Positions 39,752-52,638 of a stretch of DNA of 64,000 nt are shown here, in pieces. The stretch comes from Streptomyces sp. NBC_00775 (lineage in GTDB: Bacteria > Actinomycetota > Actinomycetes > Streptomycetales > Streptomycetaceae). A program made the position numbers and the translations under genes. Position 1 is the stretch's first letter. Each line of letters starts with the position of its first letter. Under the pieces are notes generated by a model that saw nothing but the letters and a program-made list of their open reading frames with translations, was not told the DNA's origin and searched no databases. The stretch covers positions 2,356,001-2,420,000 of the forward strand of contig NZ_CP108938.1 of assembly GCF_036347135.1 (NCBI RefSeq), read 5' to 3'.

Positions 39752-41497
39752 GTGCGGTTCGATGTGTGGGCACCGCAGTCCGACCGGGTGACGCTCCATT
39801 GCGCGGGCACCACGCGCGCGTTGGAGCGCGATCCGGAGCGAGCCGGGTGGTGGACGGGCGACGCGGACGCGCAGGACGGGACGCGGTACGGGTTCGCGCT
39901 GGACGACGGGCCCGTGCTGCCCGATCCCCGTTCACGGCGGCAGCCGGACGGTCCCGACGGGCTGAGCGCGGTGGTCGACCAGACGCGCCATGCCTGGCGC
40001 ACCGAGTGGGCGGGGCGCCCGCTGCCCGGCGCGGTCCTGTACGAGCTGCACGTGGGGACGTACACACCCGAGGGCACGCTGGACGCGGCCGCCGAGCGGC
40101 TCGGCCATCTCAAGGAACTGGGCGTCACACACGTCGAGTTGATGCCGCTGTGCCCGTTCCCGGGGCGGCACGGCTGGGGGTACGAGGGTGTGTCGCTGTG
40201 GGCGGTGCACGAGCCGTACGGCGGCCCCGAAGCGCTGAAGCGCTTTGTCGACCGGGCGCACGGGCTCGGTCTGGGCGTCGTCCTCGACGTCGTGCACAAC
40301 CACCTCGGGCCGTCCGGCAACCATCTGCCCGCGTTCGGGCCGTACTTCACGGACACCCATCAGACGCCCTGGGGCTCCGCCGTGAACCTGGACGCGCCCG
40401 GTTCGGACGAGGTGCGCGCCTATCTCGTCGGCAGCGCACTGGCGTGGCTGCGCGACTACCGGCTCGACGGGCTGCGCCTGGACGCGGTGCACGCGCTGCG
40501 CGACACGCGCGCGGTGCACTTCCTGGAGGAGCTGTCGACGGCCGTGGACACGCTCGCCGACGACCTCGGCCGGCCTCTGTTCCTGATCGCCGAATCGGAT
40601 CTGAACGACCCTCGGCTCGTCACGCCCCGCGAGGAGGGTGGTCTCGGGCTGCACGCCCAGTGGAACGACGACTTCCACCACGCCCTGCACACCGCGCTGA
40701 CAGGCGAGGCGCAGGGCTACTACGCGGACTTCGCACGGGCCCCGTTCACGGCGCTCGCGAAAACGCTGACGTCCGGCTTCTTCCACGACGGCACGTACTC
40801 CAGCTTCCGTGGGCGACGTCACGGACGGCCGCTCGACCGCACGCGTGTGTCGGCGCACCGCCTGCTCGGCTACGCCCAGACCCACGACCAGATCGGCAAC
40901 CGCGCCCAGGGCGACCGGCTCTCGGCCTCCCTCTCCCCCGGGCTGCTGGCCTGCGCCGCCGCGCTGACGCTCACCGCGCCCTTCACGCCGATGCTGTTCA
41001 TGGGCGAGGAGTGGGCCGCGGGCACACCCTGGCAGTTCTTCACCGATCACACCGATCCCGAGCTCGCGGAGGCCGTACGGCGGGGCAGGCGCCGGGAGTT
41101 CGCGGCGCACGGCTGGGCCGAGGGGGACGTCCCCGACCCGCAGGACCCGGCGACCCGGGACCGCTCCTGTCTCGACTGGTCGGAACCCGAAAAGGCACTC
41201 CACGCGCGCGTGCTGGCCTGGTACCGCGACCTGATCGCCCTGCGCCACCGCCAGGCCGACCTCTCGGACCCCGATCTCGCGGCGGTCAGGGTCGCCCACG
41301 ACGCGCAGGCCCGCTGGCTGGCCCTGCGGCGCGGTGACGTCCGGGTGGCCGTCAACCTCTCCAAGGCGACCGCGGCGATCCCCCTCGGCATCCGCCACGC
41401 ACGCGTGCTGGCCGCCTGGGAACCGGTCGAAGCGCCGGGCGCGGACGGGGTGTTGAACGTGCCGGGCGAGTCGTGTGTGGTGCTGACCCAGGCGTAG
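39752..41497 (+). CDS. treZ: Malto-oligosyltrehalose trehalohydrolase
   Basis: This GH13_10 enzyme releases trehalose from maltooligosyl-trehalose made by TreY. It has 581 residues with an N-terminal CBM48-like domain (RFDVWAPQSDRVTLH). Catalytic residues are Asp244 (DGLRLDAVHAL), Glu281 (LIAESDLND) and the transition-state Asp379 (YAQTHDQIGNR). LFMGEEWAAGTPWQFFTDH is a strong family signature. The GTG at 39752 follows AGGGGGA at good spacing. With glgX and treY it completes the TreXYZ route. Confidence 0.95.
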   Translation: MRFDVWAPQSDRVTLHCAGTTRALERDPERAGWWTGDADAQDGTRYGFALDDGPVLPDPRSRRQPDGPDGLSAVVDQTRHAWRTEWAGRPLPGAVLYELHVGTYTPEGTLDAAAERLGHLKELGVTHVELMPLCPFPGRHGWGYEGVSLWAVHEPYGGPEALKRFVDRAHGLGLGVVLDVVHNHLGPSGNHLPAFGPYFTDTHQTPWGSAVNLDAPGSDEVRAYLVGSALAWLRDYRLDGLRLDAVHALRDTRAVHFLEELSTAVDTLADDLGRPLFLIAESDLNDPRLVTPREEGGLGLHAQWNDDFHHALHTALTGEAQGYYADFARAPFTALAKTLTSGFFHDGTYSSFRGRRHGRPLDRTRVSAHRLLGYAQTHDQIGNRAQGDRLSASLSPGLLACAAALTLTAPFTPMLFMGEEWAAGTPWQFFTDHTDPELAEAVRRGRRREFAAHGWAEGDVPDPQDPATRDRSCLDWSEPEKALHARVLAWYRDLIALRHRQADLSDPDLAAVRVAHDAQARWLALRRGDVRVAVNLSKATAAIPLGIRHARVLAAWEPVEAPGADGVLNVPGESCVVLTQA

Positions 41498-41531
41498 GCG
41501 TAGGCGTTCACGTAAAGGCTTACGCAAGCGT

Positions 41532-42476
41532 TTACGGCGCCTCGTCCGGCCCGCCGTCCCGCAGGTCGGTGACCCGCTCCAGCAGGATCGCCTCCCAGGC
41601 GCGGCGCAGTTGTGTCTCCAGCAGTGGGACGGGGCTGTCGTCGCGGCCCTGGAGGCGGTCTGCGAGGCGGATCACCGTGTCGCAGCGGGACAGCCACAGG
41701 CCGCGCAGACAGGGACGGGCGCCGTACCCGGCGAGCGTGGCGGCGCGTACGGCCGCGGGGGCGCCGACGGCGATCGCGAGCCCGGCGATGTCCTCGGCGG
41801 GGTCGCCGATCACCGTGCCGGTCCAGTCGAGGACGCCGCGCACCCGCCCGTCGGCGCTGACCACGAGGTGTTCGCCCTTGAGGTCGTGGTGCACGAGCAC
41901 CGCGGCGCCGGGCTGTGCGGCGAGCTGGACGGCGGCGGGCGCGGTGAGCTGGGCGAGGCGCGCGGGGTCGAACTCGTCGGCGGCGGCGAGCTCCTCGGCG
42001 GCGTGTGCGGCGGCCGTCCGCAGCTCCTCCAGGGAGCGCGGCGCGGCGCGCGGGACGCCGAGCGACTCGGCCTGGCGTACGGGCACTTCGCGCAGTCCGG
42101 TGAGCAGTCCCGCGAGGTCGGCCTCGCCGACGGCCGAGACGTCCTGCTCCTCGCCGGAGACGCCGGGCAGTCTGTTGTCGAGGGTGCAGCTCAGTCCGCT
42201 CGCCCATTCGCCCTGCGCGACGCTCACCGGGACCGCGATCCCGATGTGCGGGCGGACCAGGTCACGCAGGCGCAGTTCGCGGCGCTGGCGTACGGAGGCC
42301 TCCCGGTCCTGGGCGAGCCGCAGCACATGGCGCGTGCCGACCCACCAGGTGGAGTGCCCGCCGCCCTCGTGGACGGGCCGCACATCGGGTCCCCCGCCCG
42401 CCGCGGCGGCATCGGCGAGCAGCGAACGGACCAGTCGGCGGACGGTGTCCGCGGTCGGTGTCGGTGCCTGGGTCAT
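41532..42476 (-). CDS. Aminoglycoside phosphotransferase-family protein
   Basis: This APH-fold protein of 314 residues has the catalytic loop written LVHHDLKGEHLVVSADG (Asp present, the second Asn-type position changed to His) and the metal loop GVLDWTGTVIGDPAEDIAGL. The N-lobe reads HSTWWVGTRHVLRLAQD. It resembles the macrolide- and fructosamine-type side of the family; no substrate is implied. The ATG at 42476 follows AAGGG. It runs in the same direction as the M24 peptidase 63 bases upstream and may be cotranscribed. Confidence 0.82.
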   Translation of the reverse strand: MTQAPTPTADTVRRLVRSLLADAAAAGGGPDVRPVHEGGGHSTWWVGTRHVLRLAQDREASVRQRRELRLRDLVRPHIGIAVPVSVAQGEWASGLSCTLDNRLPGVSGEEQDVSAVGEADLAGLLTGLREVPVRQAESLGVPRAAPRSLEELRTAAAHAAEELAAADEFDPARLAQLTAPAAVQLAAQPGAAVLVHHDLKGEHLVVSADGRVRGVLDWTGTVIGDPAEDIAGLAIAVGAPAAVRAATLAGYGARPCLRGLWLSRCDTVIRLADRLQGRDDSPVPLLETQLRRAWEAILLERVTDLRDGGPDEAP

Positions 42477-42539
42477 GGTCGCGCCCTTGTCGTTCGGGGG
42501 CGTGGGCGGAGCTGCTGCCGCACGGTCGGGTCATGCACG

Positions 42540-43661
42540 TCAGTCGACGATCACCAGCTCGCGGGAGGTGGTGTTGAGGCGGCGTCCGCCGTCCTCGGTC
42601 ACCGTCACGATGTCCTCGATGCGCACCCCGAAGCGGCCGGGCAGATAGATGCCGGGCTCCACGGAGAAGCACATTCCGGGGACGAGGGGCTGTCGTTCGC
42701 CCTCGATCATGTACGGCGGTTCGTGGGTGGTGACGCCGATGCCGTGCCCGGTGCGGTGGATGAAGTAGTCGCCGTACCCGGCGTCGGTGATGACCGCTCG
42801 GGCCGCGCGGTCGACGTCCTGGCAGGCGGCACCGGGCCGCACCGCACGGAAGCCGGCCTCCTGGGCGGCGCGCACGATGTCGTGCACCTTGCGCTCCTCG
42901 TCGTCGGGTTCGCCGACGTGGACCGTGCGGGAGGTGTCGGAGCCGTAGCCCTCTTTGAGGCCGCCGAAGTCCAGGACGACCATGTCGCCGCGCTCGATGA
43001 CACGGTCGTCGGCCTCGTGGTGCGGGTTGGCGCCGTTGGGGCCCGAGGCGACGATGGTGAAGTCGACCTGGGAGTGCCCGAACCGCCGCAGCAGACCGGC
43101 GACGTCGGCGGCCACCTCGGTCTCCCTGCGGCCGGCGAAGGGAACCTTCCGGATCTCCTCGAACGTTGCGTCCGCGGCCGCCCCGGCGGCCGCCAACCGC
43201 TCCAGTTCCGCCGCGTCCTTCACGGCCCGCAGCATCGGCAGGGCCTCGGTGAGGGCGGTGTAGCGGGTGTCCGGCAGCCGCTTCTGGAGGCCGAGCAGGT
43301 GCAGGGCCCAGGCGTTGTCGCTGACTCCGAAGCGGCCCGCGCGGTCGAGGAGGGACGCGGCCGCCTCGTACGGGTCCTTGCCGTCGGTCCAGTCGCGCAG
43401 CGTCAGCGCGGGCGCGCCGACCGCCTTGGCCGCGTCGGGGGCCTCCAGGGTGGGCACGACGAGGACAGGGTCCTGTCCGGCCCTCAGCACCAGCAGGGTG
43501 AGCCGCTCGGTCTCCACGGGCCGATAGCCCGTCAGCCACACCAGGTCGGGCCCGGGCGCGACCAGGACGCCGTCGAGCCCGGCGTCCGCGGCGGCCTCGG
43601 CCGCGCGCCGCATACGGGCCTCGTAGTCACCGGCCGTGAAGGGCGCGGGCGTGGCGGTCAT
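42540..43661 (-). CDS. M24-family aminopeptidase (Xaa-Pro dipeptidase/aminopeptidase)
   Basis: This is a dinuclear metal peptidase of 373 residues cleaving X-Pro bonds. The five ligands are all present: Asp231 (VVLDFGG), Asp242 (YGSDTSRT), His306 (RTGHGIG), Glu335 (SVEPGIY) and Glu349 (RIEDIV). The creatinase-like N-domain covers about 1-140. The ATG at 43661 follows GGAGG. With two M14 peptidases nearby, the region is rich in intracellular peptidases, but there is no direct link between them. Confidence 0.92.
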   Translation of the reverse strand: MTATPAPFTAGDYEARMRRAAEAAADAGLDGVLVAPGPDLVWLTGYRPVETERLTLLVLRAGQDPVLVVPTLEAPDAAKAVGAPALTLRDWTDGKDPYEAAASLLDRAGRFGVSDNAWALHLLGLQKRLPDTRYTALTEALPMLRAVKDAAELERLAAAGAAADATFEEIRKVPFAGRRETEVAADVAGLLRRFGHSQVDFTIVASGPNGANPHHEADDRVIERGDMVVLDFGGLKEGYGSDTSRTVHVGEPDDEERKVHDIVRAAQEAGFRAVRPGAACQDVDRAARAVITDAGYGDYFIHRTGHGIGVTTHEPPYMIEGERQPLVPGMCFSVEPGIYLPGRFGVRIEDIVTVTEDGGRRLNTTSRELVIVD

Positions 43662-43699
43662 GCATGCCTCCGTCTGTCCGGAGTTCCCCAGGGGGCTAC

Positions 43700-43715
43700 G
43701 GGCAGCATCCTGCCC
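43700..43715 (-). terminator. Short hairpin between LysE-type and M24 genes
   Basis: GGGCAG at 43700-43705 pairs with CTGCCC at 43710-43715 around four bases. It lies 40 bases downstream of the LysE-family stop codon. No U-tract follows, so termination is tentative. Confidence 0.35.
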
Positions 43716-43754
43716 TTCCGGTGAGGCACGCGCGAGCCGGTTACCTCCGCCGCG

Positions 43755-44378
43755 TCAGCTCTCCAGGGCGAGGCGGGCGCCCAGGAGGAGCAGTACGCCT
43801 CCGGAGACCTGCTCCAGTCGTCGGCGGACACCGGTCCGGGACAGTACGGCCTTCATACGGCCGACGAACCACACGTACAGGCCGTAGTAGCCGACCTCGT
43901 AGACAGCCCAGAGCGCGGCGAGGCCGACCATGGAGGGCAGCTGTGGGGCACCCTCCGGCACGAACTGCGGCAGGAAGGACATCGCGAAGATGGCCGCCTT
44001 GGGGTTGGCGAGGTTGAGGAGCAGCCCGCCCCGATAGGAGGCCCAGCCGCTCTTCTCCGCGCCCTCCCAGCCACCTCCGTCCACGGCCCCGTTGGAGCGG
44101 CGCGCCTGCCGGAGCGTCTGGACGCCGAAGCCGACGAGTACGACGGCGCCGACGATCCGCATGACGTCGTACGCCATCTCGGAGGCGGCGAGCAGCGCGG
44201 TGAGGCCGAACGCGGCGACGACGCCCCAGATGAAGACGCCGGTCTCGTTGCCGAGCACGGTCAGAAAGCCGGACCGCCGGCTGCGCAGCGACTGCTTGAT
44301 GATCAGCACGGTGCTCGGGCCGGGCGAGGCCGCGATCAGGGTGCAGGCGCCGAGGAAGGCGAGAAGGGTGCTCAGCAT
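43755..44378 (-). CDS. LysE/RhtB-family amino-acid exporter
   Basis: This inner-membrane exporter of 207 residues is of the LysE/RhtB type. The N-terminal family motif ASPGPSTVLIIKQSLRSRRSG is at about 17-37, NPKAAIFAMSFLPQF is near 125, and about six helices are predicted. The ATG at 44378 starts directly on helix 1. The cargo is probably an amino acid or a derivative such as a homoserine lactone. It is divergent from the metallophosphoesterase and shares its repeat-rich promoter region. Confidence 0.88.
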   Translation of the reverse strand: MLSTLLAFLGACTLIAASPGPSTVLIIKQSLRSRRSGFLTVLGNETGVFIWGVVAAFGLTALLAASEMAYDVMRIVGAVVLVGFGVQTLRQARRSNGAVDGGGWEGAEKSGWASYRGGLLLNLANPKAAIFAMSFLPQFVPEGAPQLPSMVGLAALWAVYEVGYYGLYVWFVGRMKAVLSRTGVRRRLEQVSGGVLLLLGARLALES

Positions 44379-44481
44379 GCGGCCATCGTGGCGTGCCGCC
44401 TTTCGTGCACCAACTCCTTTTCCGACGCCAGCGGCCGGCCCGTTCCGGTTTCGTGCGGCGTGTCCCTATCCAGCCGCCAGC

Positions 44482-44547
44482 CTAACGGTTGAGCGTTGCC
44501 CTGCCGTTAGCACTAATGCTTAGATGAGCGTGTTCCATTAGGGCAAC
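44482..44547. promoter_or_regulatory. Two competing inverted repeats before the metallophosphoesterase
   Basis: CTAACGG (44482-44488) pairs with CCGTTAG (44504-44510). GTTGCCCT (44495-44502), lying in the loop of the first, pairs with AGGGCAAC (44540-44547), which adjoins the GAGGGG ribosome site at 44548-44553. The two foldings exclude each other, so it could act as a translation switch or as operator sites. Confidence 0.45.
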
Positions 44548-44559
44548 GAGGGGATGAGC

Positions 44560-45312
44560 ATGCTCGTACTGGCGCACATCAGCGACCTCCATCTGGACGG
44601 GACCGAGCGGGCCACGGAGCGGGCCGAGCGCGTGCGCGACCGGCTGTGGGAGCTGCCCGGGAAGGTGGACGCACTGCTGGTGACCGGGGACATCGCGGAT
44701 CACGGCGCGGAGGCGGAGTACGAGGAGGCGGCCCGCATGCTCGGGCTGCGCGACGGCGGGGCCCCCTTCCCCGTACTCACCTGCCCGGGCAACCACGACA
44801 GCCGCGCGCCCTACCGCAAGGCGCTGCTCGGACACCCCGCGGCCGAGGGGCCGGTCAACAGCGTCCACGTCTTCGACGAGGCGGCCGTGCTGATGTGCGA
44901 CTCCAGCATTCCGGGCCGGGACGAGGGGGAGTTCGACAGGGAGACGTACGCCTGGATCGAGGCGACGCTCGCCGAACTGGACGGCAGCCTTCCGGCGCTG
45001 CTCGCCTTCCACCACCCGCCGGTCGCACTCCACCACCCTCTGCCGGACGCGTACCAGCTGGGCCAACCGCGTTCCCTGGCCGCACTGCTGGAGCGCAGGC
45101 CCGAGGTCGTCGGGCTCATCACCGGCCACGCGCACACGCCCGCGGCGACCACCTTCGCCGGACGGCCGCTGGTCGTCGGCCCCGGTGTGACGTGGACGCT
45201 ACGGCTGCCCTGGGAGGGCGAGGGTGCCGCGGACCGGGATGCTCCTCCTGGGTTCGCGTTCCATGTGCTCGACGACGAGCGACGGTTGACGAGCCACTTC
45301 AGGGTCGCCTGA
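44560..45312 (+). CDS. Calcineurin-like metallophosphoesterase (CpdA type)
   Basis: This dinuclear metal phosphoesterase of 250 residues is of the class III cyclic-nucleotide phosphodiesterase type. The five metal-binding blocks are present: AHISDLHLDG, VTGDIADHG, PGNHDSR, LAFHHPP and TGHAHTPA. It may hydrolyse cAMP, another phosphodiester or a nucleotide. The ATG at 44560 sits six bases after GAGGGG; the ATG at 44554 is too close. It is divergent from the LysE exporter. Confidence 0.88.
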   Translation: MLVLAHISDLHLDGTERATERAERVRDRLWELPGKVDALLVTGDIADHGAEAEYEEAARMLGLRDGGAPFPVLTCPGNHDSRAPYRKALLGHPAAEGPVNSVHVFDEAAVLMCDSSIPGRDEGEFDRETYAWIEATLAELDGSLPALLAFHHPPVALHHPLPDAYQLGQPRSLAALLERRPEVVGLITGHAHTPAATTFAGRPLVVGPGVTWTLRLPWEGEGAADRDAPPGFAFHVLDDERRLTSHFRVA

Positions 45313-45336
45313 AGGGCGACGCAAGAGCGATGGCTC

Positions 45337-45951
45337 TCACGTCACGACCCCGGGAACCACGGACAGTTGCTGACGACCGCCGTTCGCGTGCCGCACGGTG
45401 AAGGTGACGGCGCGTCCGGGACGCGCGGCGGCGACGGCCCCCGCCAGTTCGGCGGCCGATGCGATCCGGCTCCCGCCGAAGGCGATCAGGACATCGCCGC
45501 GGACCAGACCCGCGGTGTAGCCCGGGCCGGGCACGTGGACACCGACGACGAGTGCGCCCGCGTCCTTGACGGCATCGACGGCCTCGACCCCGAGGGTTGC
45601 CCGCACGGGCTCCTCCGAGGGGGTCGGACCGCCCGCGCCGGGCGCCGACTTGGAGTCACCGGCCTGGGGCGTGCCGGAGGTCCGCCCCGGCTTCCCCGCC
45701 GCGCCTTGCTCCGCGGCCTGCTTCTGAAGGTCCGCCAGCTTGCTCATGCCGATCACCGTGGCGCCCACGGTGCCGAGCCCGACACCCGACAGGACCAGCA
45801 CGGCCCCGACGAAGAGGCTGAACAGCAAAGTCATCAACCGTTTGCCGCGCCTCCGTGCGGCATGCGGGCGCCGGGGGTCGGCGGACGGACGGCCGCCGCC
45901 GCCCGGTTCCTGACCGGGCATCGGCTTGGGACGCAACGCGGTCTGTTCCAT
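45337..45951 (-). CDS. Single-pass membrane protein with PDZ domain
   Basis: This protein of 204 residues has a basic cytoplasmic N-terminus (to about 38), one helix (LLFSLFVGAVLVLSGVGLG, 42-60), an Ala/Gly/Pro linker, and a C-terminal PDZ domain. The carboxylate-loop region is GYTAGLVRGDVLIAFGGSRI, as in HtrA-type PDZ domains. The protease domain of HtrA is absent, so it resembles a free PDZ adaptor on the outer face. The ATG at 45951 follows GGAGG. It is convergent with the phosphoesterase. Confidence 0.85.
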   Translation of the reverse strand: MEQTALRPKPMPGQEPGGGGRPSADPRRPHAARRRGKRLMTLLFSLFVGAVLVLSGVGLGTVGATVIGMSKLADLQKQAAEQGAAGKPGRTSGTPQAGDSKSAPGAGGPTPSEEPVRATLGVEAVDAVKDAGALVVGVHVPGPGYTAGLVRGDVLIAFGGSRIASAAELAGAVAAARPGRAVTFTVRHANGGRQQLSVVPGVVT

Positions 45952-46043
45952 GGGTCGCCTCCGGCAGATGCTCTACGGACCGCCTCCGGCCCTTGCTCTA
46001 CCCGGCGCCCCGGCGCGCGACGATTCACGAACGAGTGAGACTG

Positions 46044-46910
46044 TCACACGCGTTCGAGAAGTCCGTCCGCCATCGTCGCCGCCGCTCCCCGCAGCGACGC
46101 GCCGTGCACCAGCTCGACGCGGTGCACGACGCGTGGCGCCACGAGCGGGACGGCCACCGCTCCGGGCACGCCGGCCGCCGCCGTACACGGCAGCAGGGTC
46201 AGGCCGTGTCCCGCGGCGGCCAGCGCGGTGAGGGTGCGGAGGTCGGTGCCCTCGTAGCGCAGGGCCGGGCGGAAGCCACCGCCGCCGTTCGCGGCACGGA
46301 GGTGGGCCAGCGGCAGGCCCGCGCCGGGGGCGTCCAGCCAGCGGGCGTCGACCAGGTCGCCGAGGCGCAGTCCCGTGCGCCGGGCGAGCGGATGGGCCCG
46401 CGGCAGCAGTACGCAGACCGGCTCCTCGCCCGCGCTGTGCGTGGTCAGCGGCGCCACGTCGGGCAGCCGGAGGGGGTCGCTGGGCGCGGCGAGACCGTCG
46501 ACGAGGCCCAGGTCCGCGGTTCCGGTGGCGACCGCCGCGGGGATCTCGTCGCGGGCCAGCACGCGCAGGGTCACGCCGGCGGCGGGGAGCGCCGCGAGAG
46601 TACGCGGTCCGAGCGCGGTCGGCGCGACGGCGAGCGTCAGTCCGTGCTCGGGTGCCGCCGCCATCCGGGCGACGTCGGCGCGGGCCGCGTCCAGGCGCAG
46701 CAGCAGCGGTCCCGCGTGTTCGAGGAGCCGCTCGCCCGCCGCGGTCGGTGTGACGGGGCGCCGGGTGAGCAGAGACGTGCCGAGGTCCTGCTCCAGCGCG
46801 GCGATGTGCTGGGACACGGCGGACTGGGTGTAACCGAGCTCGCGCGCGGCCTCCGAGAAGGACGCGAGCCGCGCCACGGTGACGTACGTACGCAGGAGAT
46901 GCGGGTCCAT
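46044..46910 (-). CDS. LysR-family transcriptional regulator
   Basis: This LysR regulator has 288 residues, with the HTH at about 15-58 (ASFSEAARELGYTQSAVSQH) and the LysR substrate domain from about 85. The start at 46910 gives the classical MDPHLLRTYVTV; the upstream ATG at 46934 would add eight residues. It is divergent from the CTP-synthase-like gene, its probable target, with about 95 bases between starts. The effector is unknown. Confidence 0.9.
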   Translation of the reverse strand: MDPHLLRTYVTVARLASFSEAARELGYTQSAVSQHIAALEQDLGTSLLTRRPVTPTAAGERLLEHAGPLLLRLDAARADVARMAAAPEHGLTLAVAPTALGPRTLAALPAAGVTLRVLARDEIPAAVATGTADLGLVDGLAAPSDPLRLPDVAPLTTHSAGEEPVCVLLPRAHPLARRTGLRLGDLVDARWLDAPGAGLPLAHLRAANGGGGFRPALRYEGTDLRTLTALAAAGHGLTLLPCTAAAGVPGAVAVPLVAPRVVHRVELVHGASLRGAAATMADGLLERV

Positions 46911-47005
46911 GCGCTCCAGGATGCCGCACGTCATCAGCGTTGCTTATCGAGGATGCAGAAATCATCGTTGGACGTGAACTACGGGGCGCGCCCAGGATGA
47001 ACGGC

Positions 47006-47779
47006 ATGACCACGAACACCGCGAACGCCTCCACGAACGACGTCACCGCCGGCTCGGCGCGGACCGCCCGGATCGCCCTGGTCGGCGACCGCTCCCCGAA
47101 CGTCGTCTCGCACACCCGCATCCCGCTCCTGCTCGACGCGCTCGCCACCCGCGACCGGATCGTCCTGGACGCCTACTGGATCCCGTCCGAGGACGCCGAG
47201 GACGAGGAGGCGGTACGCGGCTTCGACGCCGTATGGGTGCTGCCCGGCAGCCCGTACCGCAGTGAGGCGGGAGTGCTCACGGCGGTCCGCACCGCACGCG
47301 AGGACGGCATCCCGTTCCTCGGCACGTGCGGCGGCTTCCAGCACGCGCTCCTCGAATACGCCCGCAACGTGTGCGGTCTCACGAAGGTCGCGCACGCCGA
47401 GAACGACCCCGACGCCGACGACCTCCTCATCGAGCCGCTCGCCTGCTCCCTCGTGGGCCACGAGGCCACGGTCGTCGTCGAACCGGACTCGCTCGCCCAG
47501 TCGGTGATCGGCTCCGAGCGGACGGTCGAGCGCTACTTCTGCGCGTACGGGCCCTCCCGCCACCTCGACACCCTGCGTGCGCACGGGCTGCGCTTCAGCG
47601 GGCACGACGAGGACGGGCACCTCCGGATCGCCGAACTTCCCGGCCACCCCTTCTACTTGGCCACCCTCTTCCAGCCGGAGCTGTCCGGGGACGGCTCGCG
47701 TCCGCATCCGATCGTGCGGGCGCTGGCCCGGGCCGCCGTGGCCCACGCGGCCGGCGCGCGACAGAGCCTGCCCGTGTGA
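47006..47779 (+). CDS. CTP synthase C-terminal region-related protein (class I GATase fold)
   Basis: This 257-residue protein has a class I glutamine-amidotransferase fold as in the C-terminal half of CTP synthase. Nucleophile Cys108 is in FLGTCGGFQHALLEYAR and the segment HPFYLATLFQPEL is at 214-226. The catalytic His of the usual HPE is Gln223, so ammonia production is doubtful. I recall a family named for this relation, some of whose members carry selenocysteine; here the codon is for Cys. The ATG at 47006 is chosen over 46997 on spacing to CCAGGA. It is probably controlled by the divergent LysR protein. Confidence 0.8.
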   Translation: MTTNTANASTNDVTAGSARTARIALVGDRSPNVVSHTRIPLLLDALATRDRIVLDAYWIPSEDAEDEEAVRGFDAVWVLPGSPYRSEAGVLTAVRTAREDGIPFLGTCGGFQHALLEYARNVCGLTKVAHAENDPDADDLLIEPLACSLVGHEATVVVEPDSLAQSVIGSERTVERYFCAYGPSRHLDTLRAHGLRFSGHDEDGHLRIAELPGHPFYLATLFQPELSGDGSRPHPIVRALARAAVAHAAGARQSLPV

Positions 47780-47846
47780 CCCTCACGACAGCCGCGTCCG
47801 GGCGCGGACTCCGCCGTTGTCAGTGGCGGCTGTTACTTTCTGTGAC

Positions 47847-51771
<3,925 letters not shown>

Positions 51772-52635
51772 TCAGTCGGCGGGAGCCGTCAGTAGCAGTT
51801 CCTGCGCCGTCCACTCCAGGGCGTCCGGGAGTGCCTCGGTGGCTACCGGGAACCAGAGGGAGCAGGAGGAGAGGCCGGCCGCCTCCAGCTGGGCGAGTTC
51901 GTGGCGGATGCTGCCGGCGGTGGCCCGTTCGCCGCCGAGGGGGCGCCACGGGAGGTCCACCGCGGGCGGGAAACCCGGTGGCAGCAGCAGCGTGCCCGAG
52001 GTCAGGGTCAGGGTGTCCGGATCCCGGCCGGCCTCCTTGCCGAGCACCGCGAGACGCTCCCGTACGGCGGTCAGGGCGTCCGCGTCGACCGCCGAACCGT
52101 GCCATCCGTCGCCGTACCGCAGCGCCCTGCGCAGGGCCGCGTCGCTCTGCCCGCCGATCCACACGTCGGGGCCACCGGCGGTGCGCGGCCGTACGCCCAG
52201 CCGCATTCCCTCGGCCCTGTCCTCCCACAACTCCCTGATGGTGGCCAGCTGTTCGTCCAGCCGCTTGCCGCGCCCGCCGAACGACGCCCCCGCGGCGGCG
52301 AACTCCGCCGTGTCCCAGCCGGTGCCGACGCCGAGGGTGAAGCGGCCGCGCGAGAGGCGGTCGAGGGTGGCGGCCTGGTGGGCGAGGACGACGGGGTTGT
52401 AGAGCGGCAGGATCAGGACGCTGGTCACCACCCGGATCCGTTCCGTCGCGCCCGCGATCGCCGACAGCAGCACCAGCGGGTCCGGAGTCACCCCCAGGTC
52501 ACCGGCGAGGAGGTGGCTCCCGGCGATGAGGTGGTCGAAACCCAGGCGCTCTGCGGTCCGGGCGGTCTCCAGGACCTCGTCGAGCTCGCTCTCCCGCCCG
52601 GGCCACAGCCGGTGCGGGCCCACTCCGATACGCAT
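51772..52635 (-). CDS. LLM-class F420-dependent oxidoreductase
   Basis: This luciferase-like (bacterial luciferase fold) flavin or F420 oxidoreductase has 287 residues. Family signatures are AERLGFDHLIAGSHLL, RIRVVTSVLILPLYNPVVLA, SRGRFTLGVGTGWDTAEF and DVWIGGQSDAALRRALRYGDGW. It starts at ATG 52635, three bases after the stop of the MerR regulator (52639), so the two form an operon. The substrate is unknown; MerR control suggests it responds to a drug or redox signal. Confidence 0.9.
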   Translation of the reverse strand: MRIGVGPHRLWPGRESELDEVLETARTAERLGFDHLIAGSHLLAGDLGVTPDPLVLLSAIAGATERIRVVTSVLILPLYNPVVLAHQAATLDRLSRGRFTLGVGTGWDTAEFAAAGASFGGRGKRLDEQLATIRELWEDRAEGMRLGVRPRTAGGPDVWIGGQSDAALRRALRYGDGWHGSAVDADALTAVRERLAVLGKEAGRDPDTLTLTSGTLLLPPGFPPAVDLPWRPLGGERATAGSIRHELAQLEAAGLSSCSLWFPVATEALPDALEWTAQELLLTAPAD

Positions 52636-52638
52636 CCC

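Noticed and set aside
41498..41531. GCGTAGGCGTAGGCG plus CGTAAA/TTTACG between treZ and the phosphotransferase gene, considered as a terminator
   Set aside because: The complementary arms are only six bases with a loop of 14 and no U-tract, too weak to list.
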